Assembly (NCBI GenBank): GCA_041671545.1 | Contig: JBAZBI010000007.1 | Coordinates: forward strand, 1-64,000 | Length of the DNA: 64,000 bases | DNA from: UBA1563 sp041671545 | GTDB taxonomy: Bacteria; Bacteroidota; Ignavibacteria; Ignavibacteriales; Ignavibacteriaceae | Reading direction: 5' to 3' | In this document: positions 25,171 to 34,692 of the stretch, one piece after another | How positions within the stretch are numbered: the stretch's first letter is position 1 | Layout: every line of letters starts with the position of its first letter | Position numbers and translations under genes: made by a program | The notes under the pieces: model-generated | Seen by the model: only the letters and a program-made list of their open reading frames with translations | Database searches by the model: none | Told to the model about the DNA's origin: nothing

Positions 25171-28071
25171 ATGATATTCCAGTTTAATTCTTCAGCAGCG
25201 GTAAAAATTTTTTTTCTAATGTTCTTCGTTTTCATATGTTGGACAAATCATTTAATTGCGCAAGCAGTAATTCATCATAGTCCACTGGGTTATGAAAATA
25301 TCTATCTGGATAGAGAGGTAGATATTTCACTTAATAATTGCGAAAGAGAACCGCGCGATCCCGTTGAAAATGAAGATGTGTTGATCAAATTTATAACCTC
25401 ACCAATCTTTAATAAACAAGAATGCTTTGCTGATGTTATTTTGAATGGACAACCGGTAAAAACTTTCAGAGCTGAGTTTCAGTACAACCACACGGGTGAA
25501 AGTTACTGGAAAGTGAATATTGGTAAATATGCAAAAGGTGATTCGGTTGGATACAGTTTGCGTATTAATTACAACGACAGGGAGAATACGAAATCAGTCG
25601 ATTATAATTTTATTACCTACGGTTGGGATTATTTAACAGATGTAAAATCAGCAAAATTTTCTAACAATAATCTAATTCTTTCATGTAGTTCAACTAACGC
25701 GACCATTAATCCGGTTATCCAAATCTCGTTTAACACCGAAACGTTACTAAAACTTGGAATCTCATTCAACAATTTCGAAAAGATTAACACTACGAGTAAG
25801 GAAAAATGTTTGTTCCGGCAATCGGAAGGAAAGGCAATTTTATCAAACTCAAAATTGAATCTCGAAATAAATTATAAACCATTCCGGTTAAAACTTGTTT
25901 CAAAAGAAACTAACAAAGAAGTGGTCAAACAATTTACCTATGTCGATCATTCATCAGTCGGTTTTCTAAACAATAACGTAGGCATATTAAAGGTAAGAGA
26001 GAATTTTTATTCTGCGGATGATGAAATGTTTTTCGGATTCGGTGAACGGTACAATTCTATAAATCAAAGAGGAAACGGAATTGATAATTATGTCGTAAAT
26101 ACTTGGAAGGATCAAGGCTTACGAACCTACATTCCTGTACCGTTCTATTTCACGAATAAGAATTATGGATTTTTTCTAAACACAACTTATTATTCCCGCT
26201 TCAACCTCGATACAGATAAAACAAACAGATGCGAAATCATTGCAAATTTCGGAAGGAAATTTAACGGTGAATTTCAATACTTTTTATTCGCAGAAGAAAA
26301 ACCATCCAAAATTATTTCCAGTTTTGCAACTCTAACCGGGAAAAGCGATCGCATACCGGTTTGGACCTTGGGTCCCTGGATTTCTGCGAACGAATGGGAC
26401 AAACAGATCGAGATCGAAGCGCAGATTGATTCGTTAAAAAAATATAACATTCCAAATACCGTTGTAGTCATTGAAGCTTGGAGCGATGAAGAAACATTTT
26501 ACATTTTCAACGATGCGATTTATAAACCGAAGTTGGGCTCAAATGGTTTTTCATTGAAGGATTTTAAATTTGCAGGCAGATGGCCGGACCCGGTGGGAAT
26601 GATAAGCAATCTTCATAAAGATAACATGAAGTTGGTGCTTTGGAATATCCCAGTGCTAAAATCAAGTTCAGTGCAAAATGAACAAAGAGATATTGATGAG
26701 AAATATGCCATCGAGAAAAATTTTGTTGTAAAAAATGTTGACGGATCACCGTTCAGAATTCCGCCGACATGGTTTGGCAATAGTTTGAATCTCGATTTCA
26801 CAAATAAAGACGCCTCCAACTGGTGGATGAAAAAGCGGAGATACCTTGTTGAAGAAATGAAGATAGACGGATTTAAATGCGACGGTGGTGAATTTATTTG
26901 GGGAAGAGATTTAATTTTTTCAGACGGAAGGAAAGGCGAAGAGATGAGAAATCTTTATCCAAATCTTTATGTCGACGCTTATTATAAACTTATTAAATCG
27001 GTTAACAAAGATGCAGCTGTCTTTCATCGGGCAGGAACATTCGGCGCTCAAAAACATCCGCTTGCATGGAACGGCGATCAATGTTCTTCTTTCCCTGCGT
27101 TCAAGGAAGCAATAAGATCATGTTTGAATTCATCTATTTCAGGAATATCTTTTATCGCTTATGATATTGCCGGTTACCATGATGAAACAAATCTTTCGCC
27201 TGAATTATACAAACGCAGTTTGGCGCAAGCGGCATTCTCTCCGGTAATGCAATTGCATTCAGCTTATTCCGGTGATGCTGATCTGGAAAGAACGCCGTGG
27301 AATATTGCTCGTATGTACAACGATCCATCATGCATTGATGTTTACAAAAAATTTGCGAATGTTCGTTTCAATTTAATACCATATTTGTTCTCCGAAACGG
27401 TATATACTTCCGAAACCGGGATCCCATTCATGCATCCTTTATTGCTGGATTATCCTCTCGACAAAAATGTTTTAATTCACGAAACCGATTATATGCTTGG
27501 AAGAAATTTATTGATATGTCCGGTCACCGAACCCGGAACGAAAAAAGAAATCTACCTCCCGGAAGGCGAATGGTTTGATTTGTGGTCGTTCAAGAGATAC
27601 AAAGGAAAAACTAACCACCAATTTGATGTACCTGATGACCATCTGCCGGTGTTTATAAAGAATGGAAGCATCACTCCGCTTAATTTGAATAAGAATTTTC
27701 AACTTGCTTCAGGTATGACAAATGAATTGAACTCGTACAACAATCTTTCATTTATTGTCATACCGGAAAAGATGATTGAATATAATTACAGCGACTATGT
27801 TGAAGGGAAGGTAAAAAAAATAAAAGTTTCTTCTGAAAACGGAAAAATGATTTTAGAAATTCCACCATTCAAGACAAGTGTATCTTTTATAGTAAATATT
27901 CCATCGGTTAAAGAAGTTCTGTCTTCCGGTAAAATTATAGACGCCTCGGTTAATTGGGAAGAATTCTTAAAATCCAACGGGAAGTATTTTTACTCAATTG
28001 AAAGCAACATGTTATATGTCAGACTGAATGCTGCAAAAGGAAAAAGAATCATAGTAGTAAAAACGAATTAA
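25171..28071 (+). CDS. Glycoside hydrolase family 31 alpha-glucosidase/xylosidase
   Basis: A 966-residue exported enzyme. After a signal peptide comes a large beta-rich N-terminal region. The GH31 barrel follows, with VWTLGPWIS, the nucleophile block GFKCDGGEF (D571), the acid/base block WNGDQCSSF (D636) and ISFIAYDIAGYHD, a GH31-typical subsite loop. C-terminal beta domains include IYLPEGEWFDLWS. GH31 enzymes retain configuration and remove alpha-linked glucose or xylose from non-reducing ends. With GH97 and the debranching-like enzyme beside it, alpha-glucosidase is the most likely activity, but alpha-xylosidase cannot be excluded. An AGAGG site precedes the ATG. Confidence 0.9.
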   Translation: MIFQFNSSAAVKIFFLMFFVFICWTNHLIAQAVIHHSPLGYENIYLDREVDISLNNCEREPRDPVENEDVLIKFITSPIFNKQECFADVILNGQPVKTFRAEFQYNHTGESYWKVNIGKYAKGDSVGYSLRINYNDRENTKSVDYNFITYGWDYLTDVKSAKFSNNNLILSCSSTNATINPVIQISFNTETLLKLGISFNNFEKINTTSKEKCLFRQSEGKAILSNSKLNLEINYKPFRLKLVSKETNKEVVKQFTYVDHSSVGFLNNNVGILKVRENFYSADDEMFFGFGERYNSINQRGNGIDNYVVNTWKDQGLRTYIPVPFYFTNKNYGFFLNTTYYSRFNLDTDKTNRCEIIANFGRKFNGEFQYFLFAEEKPSKIISSFATLTGKSDRIPVWTLGPWISANEWDKQIEIEAQIDSLKKYNIPNTVVVIEAWSDEETFYIFNDAIYKPKLGSNGFSLKDFKFAGRWPDPVGMISNLHKDNMKLVLWNIPVLKSSSVQNEQRDIDEKYAIEKNFVVKNVDGSPFRIPPTWFGNSLNLDFTNKDASNWWMKKRRYLVEEMKIDGFKCDGGEFIWGRDLIFSDGRKGEEMRNLYPNLYVDAYYKLIKSVNKDAAVFHRAGTFGAQKHPLAWNGDQCSSFPAFKEAIRSCLNSSISGISFIAYDIAGYHDETNLSPELYKRSLAQAAFSPVMQLHSAYSGDADLERTPWNIARMYNDPSCIDVYKKFANVRFNLIPYLFSETVYTSETGIPFMHPLLLDYPLDKNVLIHETDYMLGRNLLICPVTEPGTKKEIYLPEGEWFDLWSFKRYKGKTNHQFDVPDDHLPVFIKNGSITPLNLNKNFQLASGMTNELNSYNNLSFIVIPEKMIEYNYSDYVEGKVKKIKVSSENGKMILEIPPFKTSVSFIVNIPSVKEVLSSGKIIDASVNWEEFLKSNGKYFYSIESNMLYVRLNAAKGKRIIVVKTN

Positions 28072-28073
28072 TT

Positions 28074-29936
28074 GTGACCAAAATGTTTTTGAACAAAATT
28101 AAAATATCGCTCATTCTTTGTGTTATTCTCGGATTTTCGGGAAATCTCTTTTCGCAAATCAGTTTCAATGATGAAACAATCGCAGAAATTGAAGGAGAAA
28201 AAATTACGGCTTCGCTATTTCAAGAGTTATGGGAAATGAGCCCGCACTTAAGCACCGGAAATAAAAGCAATTCACTTTCCGAAAAAATAAATTTTCTAAA
28301 TACCGTTGTCGCATATAAACTTTGGTATCGTAATTCAAGCCAGTATAAAGTTGACACATCATCGGCGTTTTCTATAGCCGTTGAAGAAATTGAAAAAATG
28401 TTTGTGCGCGACGCATTATACAGAGAAGAAATCATGAATAAGATTTCGATTGCCCCGGAGGAATTAAGTGTAGCACTCAAAAAACAAGAAAGAACGCTTA
28501 TCGTAAATTACCTTTTGTCTACGCATGAGGAAGAGATTAAAAATTTGTACACACTTCTTAAGTCCGGCTTTCCTTTCGATTCATTGTTAACTGAAAGAGA
28601 TGAATTTCAAAAACAAACCGAGCCTGTAAAAATAAAATTCGGAGATTACCCGAATCCGGTTGAAGAAGAATTGTTTTCTCTCAAGCCGGAGACATTTTCA
28701 CAACCTATTCACTTCAGTGACGGGTATTATATATTCTTTCTGAAAAATGTAATAAAAAATATTTGGGGTGGCGAAGACGATCAAAAAAAGGAAATACAAA
28801 AAGCTGAAGACATAATTAAGAAACGAAAAGAAAATGTGTTGTATGATAATTTTATGAAAAAGACTTTGAACGGTGTGAAGGCTGACGTAAACCGAAATTT
28901 ATACAAGAAACTTGAGAACGAATTGGTAAAAACTTTCACCGGTAAAAAGACTAACGAGGGGAAAAACTCTTTTATTACTTTATCTATCGATGAATTTGTT
29001 GCGCTTGAAAAAATATTTTCCAAAGATGAACTTGAAGGCGCTTTTATTTCTTTCAAGGATGATACGATTAAGTTTGGTAACTGTCTCCGCGCTTTGTATT
29101 TCAACGGTTTAAGAATGCCTTCGCCTGATGCGGTAATTATCGCTAAAACAATAGACACTTATATAAGAAACTTCATCGAAATGGAAGTGTTGTTTAAAGA
29201 AGGATTAAAGGTTGGACTGCAACATTCGCCCGAAGTTCAAAAATATTTAAAAATGTGGGCGGAGTTTTACGCGTTTGAAACTATCAGAAGCGGAATGATC
29301 GATACAGTAAAAGTAAATCAAGATCAAATAAGAAGCGCTTATAATGAGATATATAAAGATATGACCGAGAATACTTTTCTGAGATTTGATTACGTTTGTT
29401 TTCAAGATTCGACAACTGCAAATTCCGCAATTCAAAAAATTAAGAATGGATTAACTTTTGAAAGTTTGAAAATCCAAAACGGTTCGAGAATAGAAAACGC
29501 TTTTTTCAGTAATAAAAATAAATGGGTACCGGTTTCCGATTGCGGAAACTACAAAACGCAATTGCTTGAACAGGGAACCGACAGTTATCTTGGTCCACTC
29601 AATTTTGATTCATCTTTTGTTCTCGTGAAGATTATAGATAAAAAAAAATCAAAAGAACTGTTGGGCTATGCAACTTATGAAGAATCTTATCCGAAGTTGA
29701 AAAAACAATTGGCATGGGATAAAATTAAAAGTCAAATTACTAAGAAGACTGCTGAATATGCACTTGTTTCAAAAGTTAAAATTAATTATGAAGCTTTAAA
29801 GAGAATAGACTTAACAAGGATCAGTTCAATGACTGTACGGTTCTTGGGTTTTGGCGGAAGCTTAAGTGGTGTACCGGTTTATACGCCCAATTATGAATGG
29901 ACTGAACTGTTGGATTCACGAACACTTTTACCTTAA
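28074..29936 (+). CDS. Exported parvulin-type peptidyl-prolyl isomerase (SurA-like)
   Basis: A 620-residue protein. GTG 28074 and ATG 28083 are both possible starts. A signal peptide leads to an IAEIEGEKITASLFQELW segment, like SurA N-terminal chaperone helices. A parvulin-like domain at about 140-230 carries LLSTHEEEIKNLYTLLKSGFPFDSL, VEEELFSLKPETFSQPI and DGYYIFFLKN. Long helical regions and a second SurA-like stretch complete it. Such proteins help outer-membrane and secreted proteins fold. It starts 2 bases after the GH31 stop, so it is co-transcribed with the glycosidases and may serve their export or the TonB barrel. Confidence 0.75.
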   Translation: MTKMFLNKIKISLILCVILGFSGNLFSQISFNDETIAEIEGEKITASLFQELWEMSPHLSTGNKSNSLSEKINFLNTVVAYKLWYRNSSQYKVDTSSAFSIAVEEIEKMFVRDALYREEIMNKISIAPEELSVALKKQERTLIVNYLLSTHEEEIKNLYTLLKSGFPFDSLLTERDEFQKQTEPVKIKFGDYPNPVEEELFSLKPETFSQPIHFSDGYYIFFLKNVIKNIWGGEDDQKKEIQKAEDIIKKRKENVLYDNFMKKTLNGVKADVNRNLYKKLENELVKTFTGKKTNEGKNSFITLSIDEFVALEKIFSKDELEGAFISFKDDTIKFGNCLRALYFNGLRMPSPDAVIIAKTIDTYIRNFIEMEVLFKEGLKVGLQHSPEVQKYLKMWAEFYAFETIRSGMIDTVKVNQDQIRSAYNEIYKDMTENTFLRFDYVCFQDSTTANSAIQKIKNGLTFESLKIQNGSRIENAFFSNKNKWVPVSDCGNYKTQLLEQGTDSYLGPLNFDSSFVLVKIIDKKKSKELLGYATYEESYPKLKKQLAWDKIKSQITKKTAEYALVSKVKINYEALKRIDLTRISSMTVRFLGFGGSLSGVPVYTPNYEWTELLDSRTLLP

Positions 29937-30056
29937 ATACAGTTAAAGTATTCAGCAAAAATGCGGTGTAATGGTTCTGAAAAAAATATTTTAATACTCA
30001 GATTATAATTCTTTGTTAAGAATTAAGGAAAAATTTTCATGTAGCGACTCCCTACT

Positions 30057-30106
30057 AAAAAACTCAAGAAGTGATGTTTGTTCATACATCCTCTTGGGTT
30101 TTTTGG
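30057..30106 (+). terminator. Intrinsic terminator after glycosidase operon
   Basis: AAAAAACTCAAGA pairs with TCTTGGGTTTTTT around a loop that itself contains GATGT/ACATC. The T-run follows on the plus strand. It is nearly symmetrical and so may work both ways. It separates the isomerase gene from the sugar transporter gene. Confidence 0.75.
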
Positions 30107-30199
30107 TTTTATAGAATTGCAAATAATTTCAAGATCAGCATCTAAATAAATCATCATTTCTTAAAATATTTCTTGATATAGGATTAGAAGGAGAATCAA

Positions 30200-31522
30200 A
30201 TGGCAACACCCGGGCAATCAAGTACAGCCAAAATTAAATTATCGAGCAAACAACAGAATTACACATTCGCGCTAACGACTTTAACCACACTCTTTTTTAT
30301 GTGGGGGTTTATCACTTGTTTGAATGACATTTTGATCCCTCACCTTAAAGCGGTTTTCACCTTAAATTATACTCAAGTGATGTTGATTCAATTCAGTTTT
30401 TTTACTGCTTATGCAATTGTTTCTCTTCCTGCAGGAATTCTTGTTGAAAAAATTGGGTATAAAAGTGGAATAGTTATAGGGTTAATAACTGCAGGTATTG
30501 GATGTTTATTATTTTATCCGGCAGCAAGTGTACAATCTTATGCTATGTTTTTAGGTGCATTGTTCGTGCTGGCATCAGGAATTACAATACTACAAGTCGC
30601 AGCAAATCCTTACGTTGCCATTCTTGGTAAATCCGAAACAGCGTCCAGCAGATTAAATCTTACTCAAGCTTTCAACTCTCTTGGAACTACAATTGCTCCA
30701 TACTTTGGCTCACTAATAATTCTTTCTCTTGCGGTGAAAACACTTGAAGATTTTAAGACTATGAGCTCAGATCAGATTTTGGCATATAAATTAGCTGAGT
30801 CCGGCGCAGTTCAAGTTCCATATCTTGGATTAGCAGCGGCATTGTTTGTTATTGCCGCAATCTTTGCGGTAATCAAGTTGCCAAAAATTGAAGCGTCCGA
30901 TATAATGGCAAGCGGTGATGACGGTGTGAATTATCATGATATGCATAAAAGTGCTTGGGGGTACAAACATTTAGTTCTTGGCGCCATCGGAATTTTTGTT
31001 TACGTCGGTGGCGAAGTTTCTATCGGAAGTTTTCTTGTTAACTATATCGGTCAACCTTTCATTGCAGGATTAAAAGAAGCCGATGCGGGTAAACTTGTGT
31101 CTTTTTATTGGGGTGGTGCAATGATTGGTAGATTTATCGGTTCTGCGGTTCAAAGAAAAATTAACCCCGGAATAGTTCTGGCTTTCAATGCATTTGTTGC
31201 TGCTGTTCTTGTTATAATTTCGATGCTGACTTTTGGTCAAGTAGCAATGTGGGCGATTCTTGCTGTTGGATTATTCAATTCTATTATGTTTCCGACAATT
31301 TTCACGCTTGCAATTGACGGACTTGGTAAGCATACAGGTCAAGCTTCCGGAATTCTTTGCACAGCAATTGTCGGCGGTGCAATCCTTCCGGTTGTTCAAG
31401 GATTCTTTGCAGATAATATTGGAATTCATCATGCGTTTTTTATCCCCGTATTATGTTACATGTACATTGCTTATTATGGAATCAAAGGACATAAACCATC
31501 ATACCTTGCCGCAAAGATATAG
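30200..31522 (+). CDS. FGHS-type sugar:H+ symporter (FucP/GluP family, MFS)
   Basis: A 440-residue MFS carrier with about 12 spans. The N-terminal FALTTLTTLFFMWGFITCLNDILIPHLK block is the FucP/GluP hallmark, with the conserved Asn-Asp at the proton-binding site. VLASGITILQVAANPYVAILG and LTQAFNSLGTTIAPYFG are equally typical. Members import fucose, glucose/galactose or N-acetylglucosamine. With glucokinase and mutarotase directly downstream, glucose is the best guess. It has a strong GAAGGAGA site and heads a three-gene operon. Confidence 0.92.
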   Translation: MATPGQSSTAKIKLSSKQQNYTFALTTLTTLFFMWGFITCLNDILIPHLKAVFTLNYTQVMLIQFSFFTAYAIVSLPAGILVEKIGYKSGIVIGLITAGIGCLLFYPAASVQSYAMFLGALFVLASGITILQVAANPYVAILGKSETASSRLNLTQAFNSLGTTIAPYFGSLIILSLAVKTLEDFKTMSSDQILAYKLAESGAVQVPYLGLAAALFVIAAIFAVIKLPKIEASDIMASGDDGVNYHDMHKSAWGYKHLVLGAIGIFVYVGGEVSIGSFLVNYIGQPFIAGLKEADAGKLVSFYWGGAMIGRFIGSAVQRKINPGIVLAFNAFVAAVLVIISMLTFGQVAMWAILAVGLFNSIMFPTIFTLAIDGLGKHTGQASGILCTAIVGGAILPVVQGFFADNIGIHHAFFIPVLCYMYIAYYGIKGHKPSYLAAKI

Positions 31523-31524
31523 CA

Positions 31525-32484
31525 ATGAAGAAAAAAGTTGCGATTGGAATTGATGTTGGGGGCACCAATACTGTATTTGGTTTTGTTGATGAAGTCGGTC
31601 AGCTAATTCATGAATCATCAATCTTAACTCATGCAGATCAAGATGCCGATCAATTGTTTAGAAGATTGTTTAAGAAGATCGATGATGATTTCAAAAAATA
31701 TTCAACTGATTATGAATTGATTGGAATTGGGATTGGTGCACCAAATGCAAATTATTATAAAGGGACTGTTGAATTTCCACCAAATTTGAATTGGGGCATT
31801 GTAAATGTTCTTGAGATAATAAAAGAATATTCTTCTCTGCCGTCTGCAATTACAAATGATGCAAATGCAGCTGCAATTGGAGAGATGATTTTCGGTGCTG
31901 CAATAGGAATGAAAAATTTTGTCGTGATAACTCTTGGAACGGGACTCGGTAGTGGTATCGTTGTTAATGGCGAATTAGTTTACGGCGCCGATGGATTTGC
32001 AGGAGAGATTGGTCACACTATATCAGATCCTGATGGTCGAGAATGCGGTTGTGGAAGAAAAGGATGTCTGGAAACCTATGCGTCTGCTTCGGGTATTCGA
32101 CGTACCGTTTATGAATTAATTGGAACGACGAATATGTCAAGTGAATTAAGGAATATCAGTTATAATCAACTGACAGCTAAAGATATTGCCGATGCTGCCA
32201 ATCGTGGAGACAAACTTGCATTAGAAGCTTTCGATTATACTGCAAAAATTCTCGGTCTTAAACTCGCTGATTCAGTCGCACATTTAAGTCCGGAGGCGAT
32301 AATTCTTTTTGGTGGTCTGGCGCTCGCCGGTGATTTAATTTTTGTACCTGCCAAACGATACATGGAAGAATACATGCTGAACATTTTCAAAAACAAAGTA
32401 AAACTTCTTCCATCCGCATTACCGGGCGCTCATGCAGCTGTTCTTGGCGCAAGTTCTTTAATCTGGAATGAATTGAAAAATTAA
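31525..32484 (+). CDS. glk: ROK-family glucokinase
   Basis: A 319-residue sugar kinase. The N-terminal phosphate loop is IGIDVGGTNTVFGFVD. Other ROK features are GIGAPNAN, NDANAAAIGE (catalytic Asp), the ExGH motif GEIGHT and the zinc-binding CGCGRKGCLETYAS. This is full length for bacterial glucokinases of the ROK type. It starts 2 bases after the transporter stop. It would phosphorylate glucose released by the upstream alpha-glucosidases. Fructokinase or N-acetylglucosamine kinase activity is possible in this family but less likely in this setting. Confidence 0.9.
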   Translation: MKKKVAIGIDVGGTNTVFGFVDEVGQLIHESSILTHADQDADQLFRRLFKKIDDDFKKYSTDYELIGIGIGAPNANYYKGTVEFPPNLNWGIVNVLEIIKEYSSLPSAITNDANAAAIGEMIFGAAIGMKNFVVITLGTGLGSGIVVNGELVYGADGFAGEIGHTISDPDGRECGCGRKGCLETYASASGIRRTVYELIGTTNMSSELRNISYNQLTAKDIADAANRGDKLALEAFDYTAKILGLKLADSVAHLSPEAIILFGGLALAGDLIFVPAKRYMEEYMLNIFKNKVKLLPSALPGAHAAVLGASSLIWNELKN

Positions 32485-32523
32485 TTCGGAAATAATATTA
32501 ATCAAAGTTTTTAGGAGACAAAA

Positions 32524-33675
32524 ATGATTATGCGAATTTTATCATTCTTATTAATTGTTTCAGCATTATTTATATTTTTGCCCGGTTATAAAATAAATAG
32601 TTGCAAAATGGAAATTGAAAAAAGTAGTTTCGGTAAAACAAAACAGGGAACGGAAGTGTTTTTATATACGCTGAAAAACCATAATAAGGTTAGTGTATCC
32701 ATTACAAACTATGGCGGAATTATAACTTCAATTAAAGTCCCGGATAAAAATGGAAATATTAGCGATATTGTATTGGGATATGATCATGTTGATGGTTATA
32801 TAATAAACAATAGCCCCTACTTTGGGGCGTTGATTGGTCGTTATGGAAATAGAATTGCAAAAGGAAAATTTTCTTTGGGTGGCGTTCAATACAAACTAGC
32901 AACAAATAACGGAGAGAACCATCTACACGGCGGTGAAATAGGATTTGATAAGGTTGTGTGGACTGCAAATGAATTACATGGAAAGGACACTGTGGGATTG
33001 GAATTAACTTACGTTAGCAAAGATGGAGAGGAGGGTTATCCCGGTAATTTAAATGTAAAAGTAAATTATACTCTCAACAATAGAAACGAACTTAGAATTG
33101 ATTATACGGCAACGACCGACAAGAAGACAATAGTAAACTTAACTAATCATGCTTACTTCAATCTAAAAGATGCCGGGGCAAGCACAATTTTGGATAATCA
33201 GTTGAAGATAAACGCCGATAGATTTACGCCAATAGACTCAACGTTAATACCGATCGGGAAAATAATCCCGGTAGAAAATTCGCCGTTCGATTTTAGAAAT
33301 TTTACCAAAATCGGCAAACGCATTAACTCGAAAGATGAACAAATAAAATTTGGTTTGGGATACGATCACAACTTTGTTTTGAATGAAAATGGTAATCAAT
33401 TAAAACATGCGGCAACTGTTAAGGAAGAATCGACGGGAAGAATTCTGGAGGTGTTCACCACTGAACCCGGTATTCAATTTTACTCCGGTAATTTTTTGGA
33501 TGGCTCAATTACAGGTAAAAACAATATCGTGTATAATAGAAGAAGCGGATTTTGTTTGGAGACACAACATTTTCCAGATTCACCAAATCATAATAATTTC
33601 CCTTTAACTGAATTGGAACCGCATCAAGCATATAACTCAACAACCATTTATAAGTTTGATATGGAAAAGAAATAA
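32524..33675 (+). CDS. galM: Aldose 1-epimerase (mutarotase), exported
   Basis: A 383-residue protein. A hydrophobic N-terminal signal with a Cys near position 27 (NSCKM) suggests export, perhaps as a lipoprotein. The mutarotase fold is shown by NYGGIITSIKVPDK, IGRYGNRIAKG, NNGENHLHGG, the catalytic His block NLTNHAYFNL and the catalytic Glu block FCLETQHFPDSPN. It interconverts alpha and beta glucose. This fits GH97 of the inverting type, which releases the beta anomer, and a transporter or kinase that may prefer one form. It follows glucokinase by 39 bases with a TAGGAG site. Confidence 0.92.
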   Translation: MIMRILSFLLIVSALFIFLPGYKINSCKMEIEKSSFGKTKQGTEVFLYTLKNHNKVSVSITNYGGIITSIKVPDKNGNISDIVLGYDHVDGYIINNSPYFGALIGRYGNRIAKGKFSLGGVQYKLATNNGENHLHGGEIGFDKVVWTANELHGKDTVGLELTYVSKDGEEGYPGNLNVKVNYTLNNRNELRIDYTATTDKKTIVNLTNHAYFNLKDAGASTILDNQLKINADRFTPIDSTLIPIGKIIPVENSPFDFRNFTKIGKRINSKDEQIKFGLGYDHNFVLNENGNQLKHAATVKEESTGRILEVFTTEPGIQFYSGNFLDGSITGKNNIVYNRRSGFCLETQHFPDSPNHNNFPLTELEPHQAYNSTTIYKFDMEKK

Positions 33676-34047
33676 GAGATTTGTCCATATCCTAAATGCG
33701 ATGTACCAAAAATCCACAAGTATGATTGGTCTCGTAGAGAAAAAATTGGATTTGATGTTGGAAGAGAGGATTTCCCTCCCGATGTATCGTTCGATTTCGT
33801 TGAGATAAATTTTGTAGTGGTTGAGTTCGATTGCTTTATTGGAGAATAGATAGAGTTCGTTATTGAGAATTGACCGGCTGGTTTTAGAGTAATAATATTA
33901 GTTGTCTTAATGCAAAACTCTTGGAACTTTATAATTTACTACTTCAAAAACTACTTCCGTCTGAAAAGCAAAATTAACGTTCTCATTACTATTTATTATT
34001 TAGTGGGTTAGGGGTGGAGGTTCTTTAATAAAATCATGAGGTGTTCC
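33676..34047. other. No confident gene; both strands partly open
   Basis: The plus frame continuing the mutarotase frame after its stop stays open for 57 codons (EICPYPKCDVPKIHK...). The minus strand is open for some 70 codons (NNELYLFSNKAIELNHYK...). Neither has a start with a ribosome site or a family I recognise. It may be a degraded gene at the edge of an integrated region. Confidence 0.35.
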
Positions 34048-34091
34048 TTTGTAATCAGCAGGTTGCGGGTTCGAGTCCCATTTCCAGCTCA
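34048..34091 (+). tRNA. 3' fragment of tRNA-Thr (TGT), probable attachment-site remnant
   Basis: The sequence begins exactly in the anticodon loop (TTTGTAA, anticodon TGT). It then has the 3' anticodon arm TCAGC, the variable loop, a complete T-arm containing GGTTCGAGTCC and the acceptor 3' strand TCCAGCTCA. The bases before it (GTTCC) cannot pair with TCAGC, and no D-arm or 5' acceptor strand is present. It is therefore not a functional tRNA. Truncation inside the anticodon loop is the usual product of tyrosine-recombinase integration into a tRNA gene. Confidence 0.75.
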
Positions 34092-34096
34092 AGAAA

Positions 34097-34133
34097 GCCT
34101 CGAAAATTAAACGTTTTCGGGGTTTTTTGTTTT
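34097..34133 (+). terminator. Terminator behind tRNA fragment
   Basis: CCTCGAAAA and TTTTCGGGG pair around TTAAACG, followed by a T-run. It is likely the original terminator of the tRNA-Thr gene. This suggests that host flank lies to the right of the fragment. Confidence 0.75.
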
Positions 34134-34344
34134 AATGAAATTCCAAATTGACCTGGATAGACCCCATTACCACTTACCTGACAAAGCCGGAATCAAAAAG
34201 GAGTAATGAATATCGAATTAGAAATGCAGAATACCGAAGGGCAAAAACTTTATCAATCATTATTTCTTTTTCAATGCTAGATATTCAATTTTACTACTAA
34301 TATTCTGCCAATTATTACAAGAATTTAAATATTAAGGTACTTAT

Positions 34345-34583
34345 ATACTCGAAGGGTTTTTACGAACAAATGTTACAGTCATGCAAAGATGCGATGAAAA
34401 TACAAACTGAACTCGGCAGCATGATGGATGCGAAGTCACTCGCGGTTACGCTCTTGATCGCACGAAGTAAAATGAATGGATGTACGTGCTGAAATATTTT
34501 GACACGGGTTCCGACAGGAATCGGATTAAATGCGGACCGGATGTTGACTACATCAGTCAAGGGCACACAGCCTTTGTTGTGTT
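34345..34583 (+). pseudogene. Decayed phage-type gene, copy B
   Basis: A broken plus-strand copy of the C-terminal part of the pseudogene at 743-1229. It reads EQMLQSCKDAMKIQTELGS and MMDAKSLAVTLLIARSKMNG. A stop and frame change follow, then GIGLNADRMLTTS and a final stop. About 240 bases align with copy A on the opposite strand. No upstream gam-like gene is present here. Confidence 0.65.
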
Positions 34584-34692
34584 AAAAGTCAAGTCAAAGG
34601 GAATACAAGCCGATAAATTATTTGTTTTTTGTTTGACTTGAATTCAGTGAAGGGAAAAAAAGATTGTATGAACTTCTCTTCCTTTTTTTTTG
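34578..34692 (+). repeat. Decayed element, copy B, dyad block
   Basis: Matches the reverse complement of 1-120: GTTAAAAGTCAAGTCAAAGG, an inverted repeat (TCAAGTCAAA at 34589-34598 and TTTGACTTGA at 34632-34641), then a purine run and AACTTCTCTTCC. The dyad is kept in both copies although the neighbouring gene has decayed. Confidence 0.7.

Noticed and set aside
34048..34091. Functional tRNA-Thr gene
   Set aside because: The D-arm, the 5' acceptor strand and the 5' anticodon strand are absent, so it cannot fold as a tRNA.
34135..34206. 23-codon frame (MKFQIDLDRPHYH...) after the tRNA fragment terminator
   Set aside because: It has no ribosome site, no family and lies directly behind a terminator. 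It is probably chance.
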